From Helopsaltes ochotensis (Eukaryota > Chordata > Aves > Passeriformes > Locustellidae), in assembly GCA_013400155.1 (NCBI GenBank), contig VXBM01000023.1, positions 316,011-380,010 on the forward strand: 64,000 nucleotides of DNA. Reading direction: 5' to 3'. The first letter of the stretch is position 1. Each line of letters begins with the position of its first letter. The position numbers were made by a program, and so were the translations under genes. Below, in pieces: positions 50,701 through 63,670 of this stretch. Under the pieces are notes generated by a model. That model was not told where the DNA came from, searched no databases, and saw nothing but the letters and a program-made list of their open reading frames with translations.

Positions 50701-53700
50701 GGATTCAGGAAGGAGGGGAGGACCTGCGTCTCCTGTGCCATGGTTGGGTAGATACCTTGTGCTGCTGATCTATTCTATGGATGCAAGAGTGAAACTCAGC
50801 TTCTCAGTCCAAGCTATGTGTCCCTAGGCACTTTAGATGAGATTTGAGTTATTTGGGAAATTGTAGTTGGGAAATTATCTTAAAGTGCTCTTCATGTGGT
50901 TAAATGCTGTTATGGATTGCACTGTCAGTTGCTGTAATTAAGAAACTAATTTAGTGAGACTTAGAAGATCTGGTTTCTATTTTTTGTTTTGTCACAGATT
51001 TCCAGCATGACCTTGGTGATCAAATCAATTCAGGTCAAGTAACAGTGAACTCAGTGTTCATGGCATTGGCTAATACAAGAAATTGGAATGTATCTGCACC
51101 TAATTCATTTAGTACAGCATTTATCCATTTCTTATATACATTAGTTACAAAACTTTACTTATCTTCTTACATTTTGTGGATGTGTTGACCGAACAGGCTA
51201 GTTTATCCTGGAGTTAAATTTGGATTATGGTATTTTTGTACATTATAGGTAGTGAAATAATGTTTGCAAAGCAGTCTGAGACTCTCATGTGCATCAAATT
51301 GTGTATAGATGCATATACCTGATGCACTTACCTTAGTTAATGATTTTTAGTCTTCTGAAGTTTCACAAAATATGTCAGTCTTTAGTATGGATGCTACCAT
51401 AAGGCAAGAAGTTAACAATACTATGTCAATATCTGTTTCTGAATCTCTTCCAGGAGGATCTGGGACCTCTATTACTTCAGACAAATGTTTTGATTATGGA
51501 AATGTCTTGATCTCATCTCTGTGATGAGACAGGGTCATAGACATTGACACCACTTAAGACATTGTAATGTATCAACAATATAATTAATGATTAATGTACT
51601 ATTTATATTGTGGTAATGTTTACAAACTGCAGTCATCAAGACTCAAGTTTGCTGTACAAATACACACAAACATGATTTCTGCCTCAAAGGTGAATCGGCA
51701 GAAAAAAGCCATTTTCAGGCTCTGGAAAAAGGAAAAATATCAAACCAGTGACGATAAAAACTGTGCAAAGAAAGTAATCTACATTGTAATAGGGTACTCA
51801 TGGTTTCTCTGCAAGGGAAAGCTACTCTAATGTAACTTGAAGAGACTTTAAACAGTGTAAGAGGTTATGTAGATACTCCTATTTCAGAATATTAGTGGCT
51901 AATTTAAGTGTAGATAAAGATTTGCGGAAGAGTTTGTCTACGTGGTATATATTTTTCTCATTATCATAATGTAAATAGCTAATGAAAAAATAGCTGCCAT
52001 CTCCTCATGTAGGCATCCAGAGGGAACGCAGAGGTTGGCAATTATGCAGTTGATGCGAGAAAGTAATATTGGCACATTCAGTTGTTCTCTGGAGACTTAC
52101 TAACACAGTATATATACACTTAACTCTGATACCTACATTTTAGGAATTCTATACTTCCATGTCTTTCCAGATGTGTCCTCTCTTTCTGCTCAGAGATTGT
52201 GTCCAGGTGCCCAGTAGTGCAGTTACTACAGTAGTACAGCCCTGCCTGGACTGTCTGACAAGAGAACCCTAAGAAACTTCCAGCAGTTTTGTGCAGATCA
52301 AAGTTACAGAGTTTGTGCAGTTTGTCCTGTGAGCCTCACTGTATTGGATGTTCATGCACTTCATGGCACAAATATACTTCTGTTAGGGAACTTATGCAAA
52401 GAAGAAACGGAGCCCTCCCTAAAATCGAAAACTAGAATATCTACTGCCAATGCAACTTTTTTTTTTTTAATAGTAGAAAAGTGTCTCTTCAGTTTACAGT
52501 GTTGAATTACTCAAGACACACAAAGTTAACTGGAGAGAAAAAATTATACATGAGGTGTCTGAATGGTGATTATGTTCCTCTTTACATGGGGACGAGGGGG
52601 ATTAAGTAAGTCCCCATCACAGTTTTCTTCCTATTGGACAAGTCAATCAAGAGCAAAGGGAATAATTGGAGCTGTGAACTCAGCTTGATTTTTGCTGGTG
52701 CTCATCTGTCAAAGCTACAATGGCAGTGTCCACATCAGTTGAATCATACTGACATGAACTCACTTCTCAAGTTAAAATGAGTTTTTCAGGCCATAATTAT
52801 GCTGTCACATAAAACCCATTACTATTTAGTAGATGAAACTAGGGGAATCTCATAGTGCATATGATTCACCCAGGTCTTTGCAAACTGACAGAAATTGATG
52901 TGGCCTCAGCTCACCCTCAAATGAATATTGCAAATTCAGATGGCTCAAGAGGATGAGAAGACCAGAGTACTGGCAACTGCTGAGACAGGATATCACATCA
53001 GAGCCCAGAGCCAAGGGCAGCTCCAGCACAGCAGTAACTGCCCCAATGCTGGCATGCCACTAAATGCTTCGGATTCCTTCTAGGTAAACAGCAAGAGCGT
53101 GTACAGAGGACATATCCATCTGAGTGCAGAAGGGCTGCAGACAAATAAAAAACATATGCTGGGAATTGAACAGAAGGGATTAAACTTTGCCTCAGGTGTC
53201 TGCATTTAAGAGCACTGTTTTTTAGTGCTGTTACCCTGGGTTGGTGTTTGTGTCGCAGGGCAGGGAGCTATGGGAGCTGTTGTTGGAGGGCTTTCAGGCA
53301 TTTGCTGCTGCTGAGCATATGGACACACACAGACATAGAGAGAATTATTCCTGCTTAGACTGTGTTTTCCTTAGAACTCAGTCTGAGCTTCCAGCAACAC
53401 ATCCACCATGTCACCACACCTCTCTGACACACCCATGGTTTCTCCACTTCTACAGTCAGGCTCCATCTCCTCCACATTCCACCTTCATCGCCCAGCCCAG
53501 ACCCCCGGCCTGCCAGCCCGGCTCTGTCCTGCCTTGCTCCTGCATCTGCAGTGTGAGGATGCAGCAGAGGGATGCTGGGAGTGGCTGTCTCGCTCTGTGC
53601 GCTGCTCGGCAGTGTGGGATGGCTGATTTGTGGCATCTCACGTCATCCAGGTCAGGGTCCAGGTCCCAGGGATGTTACTTACAAACACGTAATCGTTCAC

Positions 53701-56528
53701 AAGAAATCTCGGATGCACTCTAGACCAAGAGATCAAATTCCAAATGGTTGAGATTAGACTTGTGGAGTGGCAGGGTTTACCAATCTGTATGTTATTCACC
53801 TATATTGTTTGTGGTCCTCAGCAAGTGTCTTGAACATTTATTCTCCACACAGAGTCATCTGGAGATGCTAAATGAGGAATCTCTGTACTGCTCCATTATT
53901 TACTGTACACGTGCCCTAGGGTAAGTGAAACTAAAATATGTGTTGCAGAACTAGAAGCCCAAACATAGTCATTCTGAGGAGACAAACATATTTATAGATA
54001 TCTCTCTGAGAATGTCTTTGCTCAGTTTTACTGTATACTTTGGCTAGAAGAAATCCAATATTTATGAAGTACAAAGCACTGAGAAATGAAAAAATAGGGA
54101 GTAGGAAATCTGAAGGTATTCTGTACTGTTCCAGATTTGTGTAAAGATTGTTTACAGTTGTAGCTTTTGGTTGCGTGTTGGAAATGGCAGAGTCCTGACC
54201 AGTACTGTCTATACTCCTTAAGTCCCTGAAAAGCCCTGCAACCTTGCCTTGCAAGATAGAAACAATATATCTTGTCCCCACCCTGCTGCACTGCTAGGGA
54301 CCTTTAGCCAGCACACTGAATTAGGGTTTCAATAGCCTCCCACAGAAGGAACTCAAACATCAAGCATCAAGCCCTCTCTATGAGGTAACAAAGTACCTTT
54401 TCTATATGCATAACCCAGGATCATGATTAACTAACACAGTTAACTAACCATGGCTTGCCCATTTGGACATTGAGAATGGTGAGGCTGCAGTAGCATTTAC
54501 TAATTACACACTTCCATTGCCCAGCTGCACTGAGTATCCTATCCTGGAGCTCATTTTCCAAAGTACTTCTAGGCTTTTAAGCCCACTTCAGATGGGTAGC
54601 ACAGAAGGACTACAGCTGCACTTGTAAAAGGGTTAAAATCAGGCATACATATTGCCTTTGACAGTCTCTGGAAATATTTCCATGTTATGACTATGAACTT
54701 CAAACGTATTTTTAGGGGAGATACTTCACAATTTAAAATCAAAAGTACCTGATAGTATTCATTAATAAGAACGAGGCAGATAGTGACAATTTAGGAAACA
54801 TTTTCCTCAAAGATAAACTGTGATACCTGAAGGAAAGGACAAAGATGAGGAAAGGTGGAAAATTATAGGTACGCCATAAAGTGAAGCATCAGAAGAAAAC
54901 TATGTTCTTATTTTTTCCTGTTGCTTTCTTCTGCCCAGGAACTCTGTCATTAGTGTGTGTGGTGCTCTGCAAGGCAAAAAGAGATGGCTCTGTGCCTGTT
55001 AAAGGAGCGGATGCTGACCTGCCCTTCTGACCTCACTTCTCCAAAGATGGGCTATTTTAGCTGCCTGTGGTCTGCTCTGTACACAGGTGCTGTCTGTTGA
55101 GAGACATTGCTGAGGGAGAATTGCCTTTCAGAAAGCTCCCCCGGCAAAGGGTAATTGGGCATCCTTGGCTTTGAGTAAACTAGAAACACTGAACTGGACT
55201 TGCTTTGACTCCAGGTTTTGTCATGCTTGAGGTTTGCTTGAGAGCTTGTGGCAGCGTAAATAGGAGGAAAACAGGGATGAGTAGCAGATTAGGAAATTAA
55301 AAGGCTGAAGGACAGGCTTTGAGACCTGTAATCTAAATCCCAGTTAGAAATTCTTCATGCAGTGTAATGTGGTAGCCAGCCTGAGTCTGGCTCTGGGGAA
55401 AAACTGTATCATGACTGCTGGTTATTGCCTCCCTTGGGAGAGCTGTGCTGGGAGGCTTTCACAGTCCCTTCTCCCTGGGAGTGGTTTGGTGCTGCTTGGG
55501 CCAGCAAAGGTTAAATGACTGCTTTTATGAGCTAGAGAGAAGGGGAAACAAGTGTTCAAAAGCTGTGGAAAATAACCGAGGACAAAGCTGAGAGCAATGG
55601 GGAATGTCTGTGGCCAGAGCAGTCATTATAGCTTGAAAATCTGCAGAATGAACTGAGGGGTCCAGGGTGGGCTAAAGCAGAAATCTGACTTGGAAACAGA
55701 CTAAAGAATAGAGTGACTCTGGTGGTCACTTGCTGTAAAAACATATGGTGCAATGCTGTTCTTAATTAATGAAAACATGAAGAACGAGGCAGGAAGAGTC
55801 ACGATGAGAGAAAATGTTAGGATCAGTGTGATTTCCAAAAAGCAAAAGGACAAGGAATCTGTGGCCATATACAATTTCATTCTTACCCAGTACTACAACA
55901 ATGAACAGTAGTACAGATACAGATCAAGTATTTGTGGATGAAAGCCAATCAACTAATTGCAGACAACTTTCTTTCCTTGTCCTAGAAGCTTTGAATTAGT
56001 GAATTTGGCCTGGTTGCCTGAACTCAGGCTGGACTTTGTGTGCAGATACACACGTATGACACAGCAGTGCACCCACCAACCCCAACACCTGAATCTCACA
56101 ACAGAGTTACTTTATGAATGGTAATCAAATGAAGTATTTATTGACAAGTTTTCCATCAGGGATAACATCAGAAAAACAGATGGATTTTTACAAGAAATAC
56201 AGTGTAATATTAATGTCAAAAAGCCCGTTCAGATAGGAAAGTAAAGAAACTGTTAATATAAAAAAGCAGATTCAAAAGAATAAGACCTCCAAGCAGAAGT
56301 GAATTGGCTTCATAGTGTATTTTAATACTGATAGGGCTTTTTCTCTCCCTCAGATCTCAGTAAAGAGCTACAGATGACAAGGGTGGACTCATTCCATAGG
56401 TAGCATCCACATGGTTTGAAGTTATGGCAGAGCAGATTATTAGGTATGGCAAATAGGAAAGAAAAACAGTTAATTTTTTTAAAAAAAGCAAGCAGCTAAA
56501 TAGTGACAATCAGGCAGTTTTGCTAGTA
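41711..56528. other. Long intergenic stretch, no gene recognised
   Basis: Nearly 15 kb without a supportable exon. The longest frames (160 codons + at 53241-53723, 126 - at 42650-43030, 116 - at 53931-54281, 101 + at 50095-50400) have no recognised family or convincing splice context. A nested palindrome at 48605-48660 and a CT run near 48073-48085 are the only structures noted. The interval may contain regulatory elements, but nothing in the sequence alone proves it. Confidence 0.5.
48605..48660. repeat. Cluster of nested palindromes with GGTAC/TTAAG core
   Basis: aaggtacttaagtacctt (48613-48630) is a perfect 18-bp palindrome. It is followed at once by aaggtacctgaggtacttaa and gtatcacttaag, which reuse the same words. 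Almost the whole 55-base block can fold on itself in more than one way. Confidence 0.9.
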
Positions 56529-56552
56529 TTGTCATGGGTTTTCCCATGACAA
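56529..56552. repeat. Perfect hairpin, 10-bp stem, TTTT loop
   Basis: ttgtcatggg (56529-56538) pairs exactly with cccatgacaa (56543-56552) around a tttt loop. The outer TGTCATGG...CCATGACA has the TG/CA ends typical of retroviral LTR termini. A minus-strand AATAAA (plus tttatt at 56611-56616) lies 60 bases to the right, so it might be the edge of an old LTR. Confidence 0.85.
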
Positions 56553-59110
56553 CCTCTGCAGTGATGTCTACAAGAGCAAAAGAATGCTCCATGTGTTGTA
56601 AGATGGTCTTTTATTCACAGTGTCTTGGTTCAAACTAGGAAGTTTTAAATCCTTGCCATTTTTTTTAAACCACACCCAGTTATGGCTCTAGAGAAAGCCA
56701 GCAGGAGTTTTGAGAACTCTTCTTTAAGTGTGATTTTAAGAAACAACAGGAGCTGAAAAGAAGTGTTCTGCTCAAAGGAGCTTCACATTGTGAAGCTGGA
56801 TCTGAAATTATACTCAAGTTAGTGGATTCACATAGTTAATGTCTCCCTATGTGCAAGGAAGAGCAAGACAAGGCAGACTCCAACATAAACTCTCTCAAAT
56901 ATGTTCTGAAAGAAAGGACAGTGTTTAGAACCACAGAATTACTGAAGAGGCAGGTAGGAAGATATGTTCAAGGTAATACCCACTTGTGTTTATCTCCACT
57001 GAAATGCTGGGTTTGCATGTGTGCCTTGCATGAAGGAATGTATCACTGTAACAAGCAAAGAAATGACGCATGTAGAATTTGAGTGTCACACATGATCAGT
57101 TGCGTCCCTACTTCTTTGCAAATAGAGGTGATTGGTGTGGCTGGCATAGACATCATATGTGAATATCAGGTGGTGTAAATTGGAAAAGAGATAGTCTCAT
57201 TGGACAGGGCGAAAAAGGTGAGTGCTACAGAATGCTCTGTTGATATTCTGTTGATATCAGTTGATATTGGCCACTGTTCAAACCCACATAATATAGGTCT
57301 AATCCATGCATATATTTTCTGGAAGCTTTGCCAAATACTGAGTAATAAAACCAGCCTTCCTTACCATGATATGTCAAATAAACATGTAGACACCAGTGAA
57401 ACCAAAGCAGTTTCTTTTTCTTTTCTTTTTGTTTTGTTATACTTTCACACTCCATGTAGCCACTTAGAATTGCCTTCTAAGAAAAGGGATTTTTCATTTT
57501 TATGCATGGATACAACTATGGCTCTTAATCCTTATTTAGTCACCAAGTTTCTGAAACTAGTGAAATCTCATGCCTGAAGATGTCCTGGACATTTATCAGG
57601 TGTCTAGCTGTGATCCCATGAGTTTAGGCATCCATTATCAAAAGCAGGTGAAGCTTTCCTTTGTATTTGTGTCCAGTTTGAATGTCTATTGCACAGCGAG
57701 CAGGTGAAAGAGCAGTGATAGTGAGGTGAAGGCACTGCCTCAGGTATCAGGATATCTGGATATCTAGATATCTGGATTTTGTGCTTGGCTCTGCCAAGCC
57801 TTCTTTAAATAAGTTGCATCATTTTTGAGCTTCATTCTTTCCTATCTACAGAACAGGGAAAACAAATCCCAATTTACATTGGCATTGCTTGCATTGCAAG
57901 CTTTAATTCATTGCTGCCTGTAAAGGAGATCAATCCTCTGATAAAAGGTGCTAGAGGAATGCAAAGTATGTCTATAATATAAATATGAAAATGGGGATAC
58001 TGTCAAGGTTTGCCTTGGCTAAATCAAAGGTTCCAATACCAGCTACAGTCCCTCTGAGAGCTGAAACTGTCTGGTCTTTGGATATGTGGCAGGACATGTG
58101 AATTCTGATGAGGGCAGGGATAATATTTAGCACTAGCCAAGATTTTCTTTAAAGGTGAAGTTGCTGTTTCTTGGTAACACAGAGCACTTTACTGTCCAGC
58201 TTGTCATGTTTGGGTGATTTGTGATGCAAAGAGTGTGCTTCATCTCTGCTCTGTATTCCTGCTGGCTTCTGTCAGCTGAAGGTACATCCAGGTACTCAAG
58301 GACCTGTAAGTGGTCCACCACAGTTCAATGGCCCCTCTTATTTGTTACTATCAAATCCCATAAGGTTCCAGTGACAGCCATTAAGTCTTTATGACATGTT
58401 ATGGAAGCAACATAAAAGGAGCATTTAGGAAGAGACTATTCAAAATCCACCTCAAATGAGGGTCAATGTAGGACACACAAGTGCACAAGCCAAGTGTAAG
58501 TAATAATAAAGGGACTGTTTTACAGAAATTGAACATTCAGCTTCTGGACAGTGGCTGGAGTCAGTTATACCTCAGACATACGTGATTCTTGGTGTACTAA
58601 GCTAACCTGTATGGATTTGTAAATATTAGCAAATGCTGTTCTTAATTGCAAGAATGCAAATTTGGAGGCAAAATTTCTCAAATGGTCTGGTCCCATGGGT
58701 GAAATAACTAGTAATGAGAATATGAAGAACAGTAGTTCCTTATTCAGTGGAGTGCTGTTAGCAGGGGCAGAGTAAGGATTCTGAGCATGGTCTTGGCCAG
58801 CCTTTTGAGGCCTTCTACTGTCAACCTCACCACTTAGTCCTTCACTATCACACACCGTATTTCCAGTGTGTACCTCCCTTTTGGCATCAGAAATATTCTG
58901 TAATGATTCTAGACCTCAGGCAACGGAGACTATTTAAGCATCACAAACAGAATTGCTTCTTAACTTGGTTACAACTTTTTCCACGAAAACACATTTTCCA
59001 GAAAATAACACTTTTTCACTGGCAACTCCATAACTACTCTTTTTTTTATTTTTTTCCCTCTGGAGACACACTGGTGCTTTGAAAGTTCTTGGCAGAAGTC
59101 TGTCAAGTTG
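56553..59110. other. Intergenic, nothing recognised except short GATATC repeats
   Basis: A gttgatat-type triplication occurs at about 57237-57266 and a gatatctg/a repeat at 57749-57776. The 125-codon + frame at 57200-57577 has no recognised similarity. Confidence 0.5.
57749..57776. repeat. (GGATATCT)n short tandem repeat with a 14-bp palindrome
   Basis: Three gatatct units, one base-shifted, produce the perfect palindrome gatatctagatatc at 57759-57772. Confidence 0.85.
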
Positions 59111-59156
59111 GCTGCCTGGCTAAAGGTGTGGCTGCCTGGCTAAAGGTGTGACTGCC
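59111..59156. repeat. 20-bp tandem duplication, 2.3 copies
   Basis: gctgcctggctaaaggtgtg occurs twice without mismatch (59111-59130 and 59131-59150). It is followed by a partial third copy, actgcc, which is interrupted by the LTR insertion at 59157. Confidence 0.95.
59152..59156. repeat. Left target-site duplication CTGCC of the LTR
   Basis: Identical to 60004-60008. Five bases fits retroviral-type integration. Confidence 0.8.
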
Positions 59157-59192
59157 TGTTATAAATGAAATCACCAATCAAAATTTATAGAT

Positions 59193-59198
59193 TTTATT
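59193..59198 (-). terminator. Polyadenylation signal of the solo LTR
   Basis: AATAAA on the minus strand inside the R region, about 37 bases from the LTR end. Confidence 0.6.
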
Positions 59199-59350
59199 AA
59201 GAAATTCAAATGTAAAATTTAGAAATTTAGGTATAAAATTTGGAAAGCCACGAACAAAATCAGCCCCGAGCCAGGCGATTGGAACTGGGTGAACCACGGA
59301 CCAACACAGAGTCCCCCTAGGTTCACAAATGCAGTCTTTTTGGGGCTTGC

Positions 59351-59357
59351 TTTTATA
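59351..59357 (-). promoter_or_regulatory. TATA box of the solo LTR
   Basis: The minus strand reads TATAAAA, preceded by ctg and followed by gcaagcccc. It is correctly placed upstream of the AATAAA at 59193-59198. Confidence 0.65.
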
Positions 59358-60003
59358 CAGTTTTTTGGCTGGGCTGTGTGTCATCTCACCTCTCTTAGTC
59401 TAGAATGGTTTCTACACATATTCATGTGGAGTCTTTCTTCTGGTAAACGGCACTTAGAGGAGGGAGTAGTTGCTTAATTTCTGTCGGTGGACCCGGGCAT
59501 TCAGATTCATCTCTGGCAGATCTCGGTTCGATGGCACACCTGGCACAGATCGATGAGTGGTTAACTTTTCTTTCTTCATTCTGGTAAGCAGTTGTCTCGG
59601 GAGGAAGTACCTGCTTAATTTGACTTTACTGGAACTGTTAATTCATATGCAATTTTCCTCTGATTTGGTCCCTCCCGCACACCTGGCAGGCATTTTCGAG
59701 TTCTCCTTTGTTGGACTCTGCTGTAGATGATCTGCTCTTCCTTCTGCACCACCCTTCTTTCAAACGCGTAATGACTTCTTTCATTGCTCTGCTCCCAACT
59801 GCTTCCCTTTATTTAGATGAAAAACAAGGGTGCTTCTTGTCGTTCAGGCATCGACGATCTTTCAGGTAGGGATGACGTCGTAGCCTCTGCTTTTCTCAGT
59901 TTCAGCCCCGATGTATTATTATTTAGCCCAAACACAACATTATTTTACCATTATACATCAACAATATAGAATAAAACACGAATTACTCCATTCATCTATA
60001 ACG

Positions 60004-60008
60004 CTGCC
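60004..60008. repeat. Right target-site duplication CTGCC of the LTR
   Basis: Identical to 59152-59156. The sequence continues tgatgg, which would have followed actgcc before the insertion. Confidence 0.8.
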
Positions 60009-63000
60009 TGATGGACCCAAAATCTGGCTGAGCTTCTTGAGGAATCTGCCAAGTCCCTTGGCCTCCCTACTTACAGATGAGCAGGTATTTTGGCTGGCCA
60101 GTGGACTGAGTTGTTCCCATTTACTGGAAATTTGGCTGCTGGCATTTTGTCATAATGTTAGCAGCCTGGAGTTCTAGACAAAGTAGAAGCTGGTGTGGTT
60201 GGGTTTTTCCTTCCTGCCACAACTAGTCAACAGTAGTGAATATACAGCACTAAGTGATGCTCTTTTATAAGCTATTGCAGGCAAGTAGAAAGGTCCTGAT
60301 ATCACTTTTGATTCGAGTTTGTGTTTCAACCCCTAACATTGGTGGCAGAAGACTGCAGTGATTTCTGGTGTGGTCTAAAATACGACTTGTTTTCATTAGT
60401 TGATTCATTTTTTCCAAGAGTAGCAAAGAAGATAAAAGCTCTTGTGTGCCTTCCTTTTTTCTACTCGTCTTGTGATCTGTCAACATATTTCAAAAAGTCT
60501 TGTGGCTTAGATCCTTGACCTTAAGAAAGTATTAAATTTTTTTTTCTCATTCCTGCTACATGTGAGTGCATGTGATGGTCTCGTCAATTTTTGTTTACGT
60601 AATGAAACATCAGTGCCCCAAAGGCACTGGTCATTCATCTACTTATGCCAGCATTCTTGGCACTGCCTTGGCTTTTTCCAGGCAGTCTTTTTGTGCATCA
60701 GCATCAACACATGAGACAGCATGCCTTCTTACAGCTTTTTTAAGGGACCTTTTAAAGGTTTCCTTATTTGTCTTCTCTATGCATTTTTTTTGATTTTGAA
60801 TGTAGCTAACAGACAACCAATCCGACAAAGAATACAGATGTCCTGTTTTTAGAGACTAGCTAGGATCACTATGTTTCCAATGAATTTGTATGAATACTTT
60901 TTCAGGAGGTATAACTTTGTATATCTGAAGTGTAAAAATGCTTAATGGCAGTCAATTTAATACACATTTTACATTCAATTTGTCTTGTCCAGCCCAGGAA
61001 TATCTTTTATAGCTCATCAATGTAACTCTCATATATTCATGCAGACTATTGCATACTGCACATATTCAGTGCAATTACAATTAAACCTTTGGACCACAAT
61101 CCATCTTCTCTGATCCTCTGAGTTTTCCCGTGTCACACAAAATATACTACTTTCTTCTTTCTCAAGAATTTGCAAAGAAATTATTGGAGCTCGACAAATT
61201 TTGAGCAAAGTGTGTTTGCGCTATTTATCCCAATGTTATTTATAAATCCAGTTTGAATTTAGTAGATATCTTTGTCTAGGTCCTGGTCTTTCTCTTCTTT
61301 TACCACAAAGATAAAGGAGGATGTGACAGATACTGGATTTATGTGATGGCCTGGAAGTCAAGTGCTTTCTTGGGCTGTGAGATGGCCTGGGTTAGCACCA
61401 CTGCTCCACATTCCAGTATTACAAAAGAAAGACCACAGAAAAGTGTCCAGGAATGAGCCTCCAGCTGTTGTGTGAGAAACTCCCAGGAAGGCTGGGGCTA
61501 CAAATGTTTGTCCAAAGTGAAAGTGTGTCAGCAGATAACTAGAGAGTGGCTCTTTGACCACACGTGCTGATTATGTCAGTTTTCTGAAAGGTGAGCAATG
61601 GAGACAGAGAATTGAGTTGAGTCTGGATAGTCCTTTGCAAGGGCCAGAGCTCCTGAGGTGCTGAACGAAGGGACAATTCCCCAGAGCAGTCCTGGGCACT
61701 ACTGCTGCTCTACATGTTTATATATGTACTGTGAAAATTCTTGAAATGAAATATTTTGTATTAGGCAGAACATGACATGTCAAGTTAAATAGATTTCTAA
61801 TAATTTGTTTGGCAAGAAGGTTCAAATTTTGCATTGCCATTTTTTTATTTGGCTTCCAAGGTAAAAAATCACTTGACAGCCATCTGGTAGACGTGTCTGA
61901 TGAAATTGCTCAGAACAAATTTTACTGAAAATTTTCTGTGTTTATGTAAACAAAATTTTCTGTGTTTCTGATAGCCTCATTGCTAAGCAAATATTTTTAC
62001 CATTTATCTTCCCTCTGTCTCCCATGTTTCTGTAAGGTTTTCAAGGACAACCAAAACATCCAGAGTTTATTCTTTGCTGTGAGGATTTCCATGCTCAATA
62101 TGTGGTACCCTCAAAAGACTTGCGAGGAGAACAATTCATGTTTTCATGGATGTTTTCTAAAAATGTATGTATTTTCTCATTGTGTTGCATACACCACTAA
62201 GGAGCAAGATATGTGCTATACTTTTCTTTTGTAAGTAGAGAAAATGAGACACAGGTAGGCAGATTGTTGGCTTGACTTTACCCAGGGAAAGCACCCAGAA
62301 GGGTTTCGGGTCAGAAGTTCTCTTATCTTTAGTGAATTGAAGGAGTTAGCAGATAAGGTACAGTAACTGATCACAGTCATGGTCACAGCACTGCAAACTA
62401 AGGAGAAAAGTCTAGATATTATCTAGAAGGTGTCTAAAGCTGTTCACACTCAAATAGTTGTACTTATTTAGCTGAATGGGCAGCAGCTGCTGTTAGTGGG
62501 GTGGTGGTAGGAAGCTGAGCAGTGAAACTACTGTACAAATGCATGTACCCTAATGTTGGACCTCAGATTCTATACTGGACTAGCAGCAGGAATTAACATG
62601 GCCAGGTTACCAGGAGCACTGGCTGGGAACTGATGCAACAGCTTTATCAATCCAACAACTGTAAGAAAAGTGGGTAAATCAAGCTTCTATTGGAATGATA
62701 TCTGCTCCCTCAAACCTATGGTGCTCCACCCACATTGTAAAGCTGACCATCTGTCCAATGTCCTTGTTTAAAAGACTGACCTCAGGAATTGTTTCAGATA
62801 GTTGCACAGATTAGGTGAGCAGATGGTTTAAAGTAAACATCCACCCAAGTGGTTAACATGTGCTTATCACCCCGGCAGAGCCAACAGTCATGTGCCTGCA
62901 TCCAGAGTGATCCCAAGTCAGTTCCTCTGAGTGCAATTCCTGCAGTGCCTGAAAAAGGTACCAACATAAATTGTGATTTAGCAAAGCATTTAAACCTGTG

Positions 63001-63670
63001 TTTAAAGAGCACGGCAGCAACTACACTTTAACCTTGAATTAAGAACCATGTTCAATTAGAGGAATACAGGAATTTCCATGAGAAATCAGACTGAACACCC
63101 AGCTAGTCCAAGCCCACCTGAGACTGTGGCCAGAGAGATGGAACTCCATCTGTCCATCAAAAATGGAAATCTCCATTCTTGATTCCCACCGGTAAGCAGA
63201 GGAATCAGGAAGAGACATGGAATTTCTCAGCCCCTTTTTGTCACCATGTGTCATCTCGCTGCTGCAAGCTTTGAACCTGAAAACTATTTGTAAATGTGTA
63301 ATGGGTTTTTGAGTAAAGTGCACAGTAGTGGTGGATTACTAATTTGAGTAAAGTGCTCATCGAAGGGTGCTTGGACCAAGGGAAATGAATTTGAGGGAAA
63401 TGAGGTTTGATTGATACAGTTACTAGAATCGCAGACAAATCAGTCAACAAGCATGTACAGTTTCACTTAATTTGCTTTGGTCTCAAAGCAGATACATGTC
63501 TTGAAAGGCATATGCTGAAATTCTAGGTCAGGTTCCAGGCACCTTGAGCTGATTTAAATCTGGGCAGTCTTAATCTTACCTTCTCCTTTTTCTCCTTCCC
63601 AGCCTCATATTCCTTCCTTCTTCCTTGTGCTAAATCTAATGTTTATGTCTGCAATATGACCTGATTTGCG
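60009..63670. other. Intergenic, nothing recognised except a 24-bp direct repeat
   Basis: Two copies of aaaattttctgtgttt start at 61928 and 61952. No exon with splice context or mobile element was seen. KCNK5, expected downstream in this gene order, is not visible: no second GYGN or GFGD pore signature was found. Confidence 0.55.

Larger units (their letters stand above)
59157..60003 (-). mobile_element. Solo LTR of an endogenous retrovirus, 847 bp, well preserved
   Basis: On the + strand the element begins TGTTATA and ends TATAACG, an inverted terminal repeat with one change from the expected terminal CA. It is flanked by CTGCC on both sides (59152-59156 and 60004-60008), a 5-bp target duplication. 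On the minus strand it has a TATA box (59351-59357), an AATAAA signal about 155 bases on (59193-59198), and an AT-rich end, giving a normal U3-R-U5 order. No gag, pol or env is present on either side, so it arose by recombination between two LTRs. I cannot name the family. Open frames inside it are incidental. Confidence 0.88.

Noticed and set aside
53241..53723. 160-codon + frame
   Set aside because: Starts at a non-ATG codon and is rich in H/P/S/C as expected of translated non-coding GC-rich DNA. No family match.
59178..59384. 68-codon minus-strand frame in the LTR as a retroviral gene
   Set aside because: It spans the TATA box, R and U5 of the LTR. Retroviral genes lie between LTRs, and none is present here.
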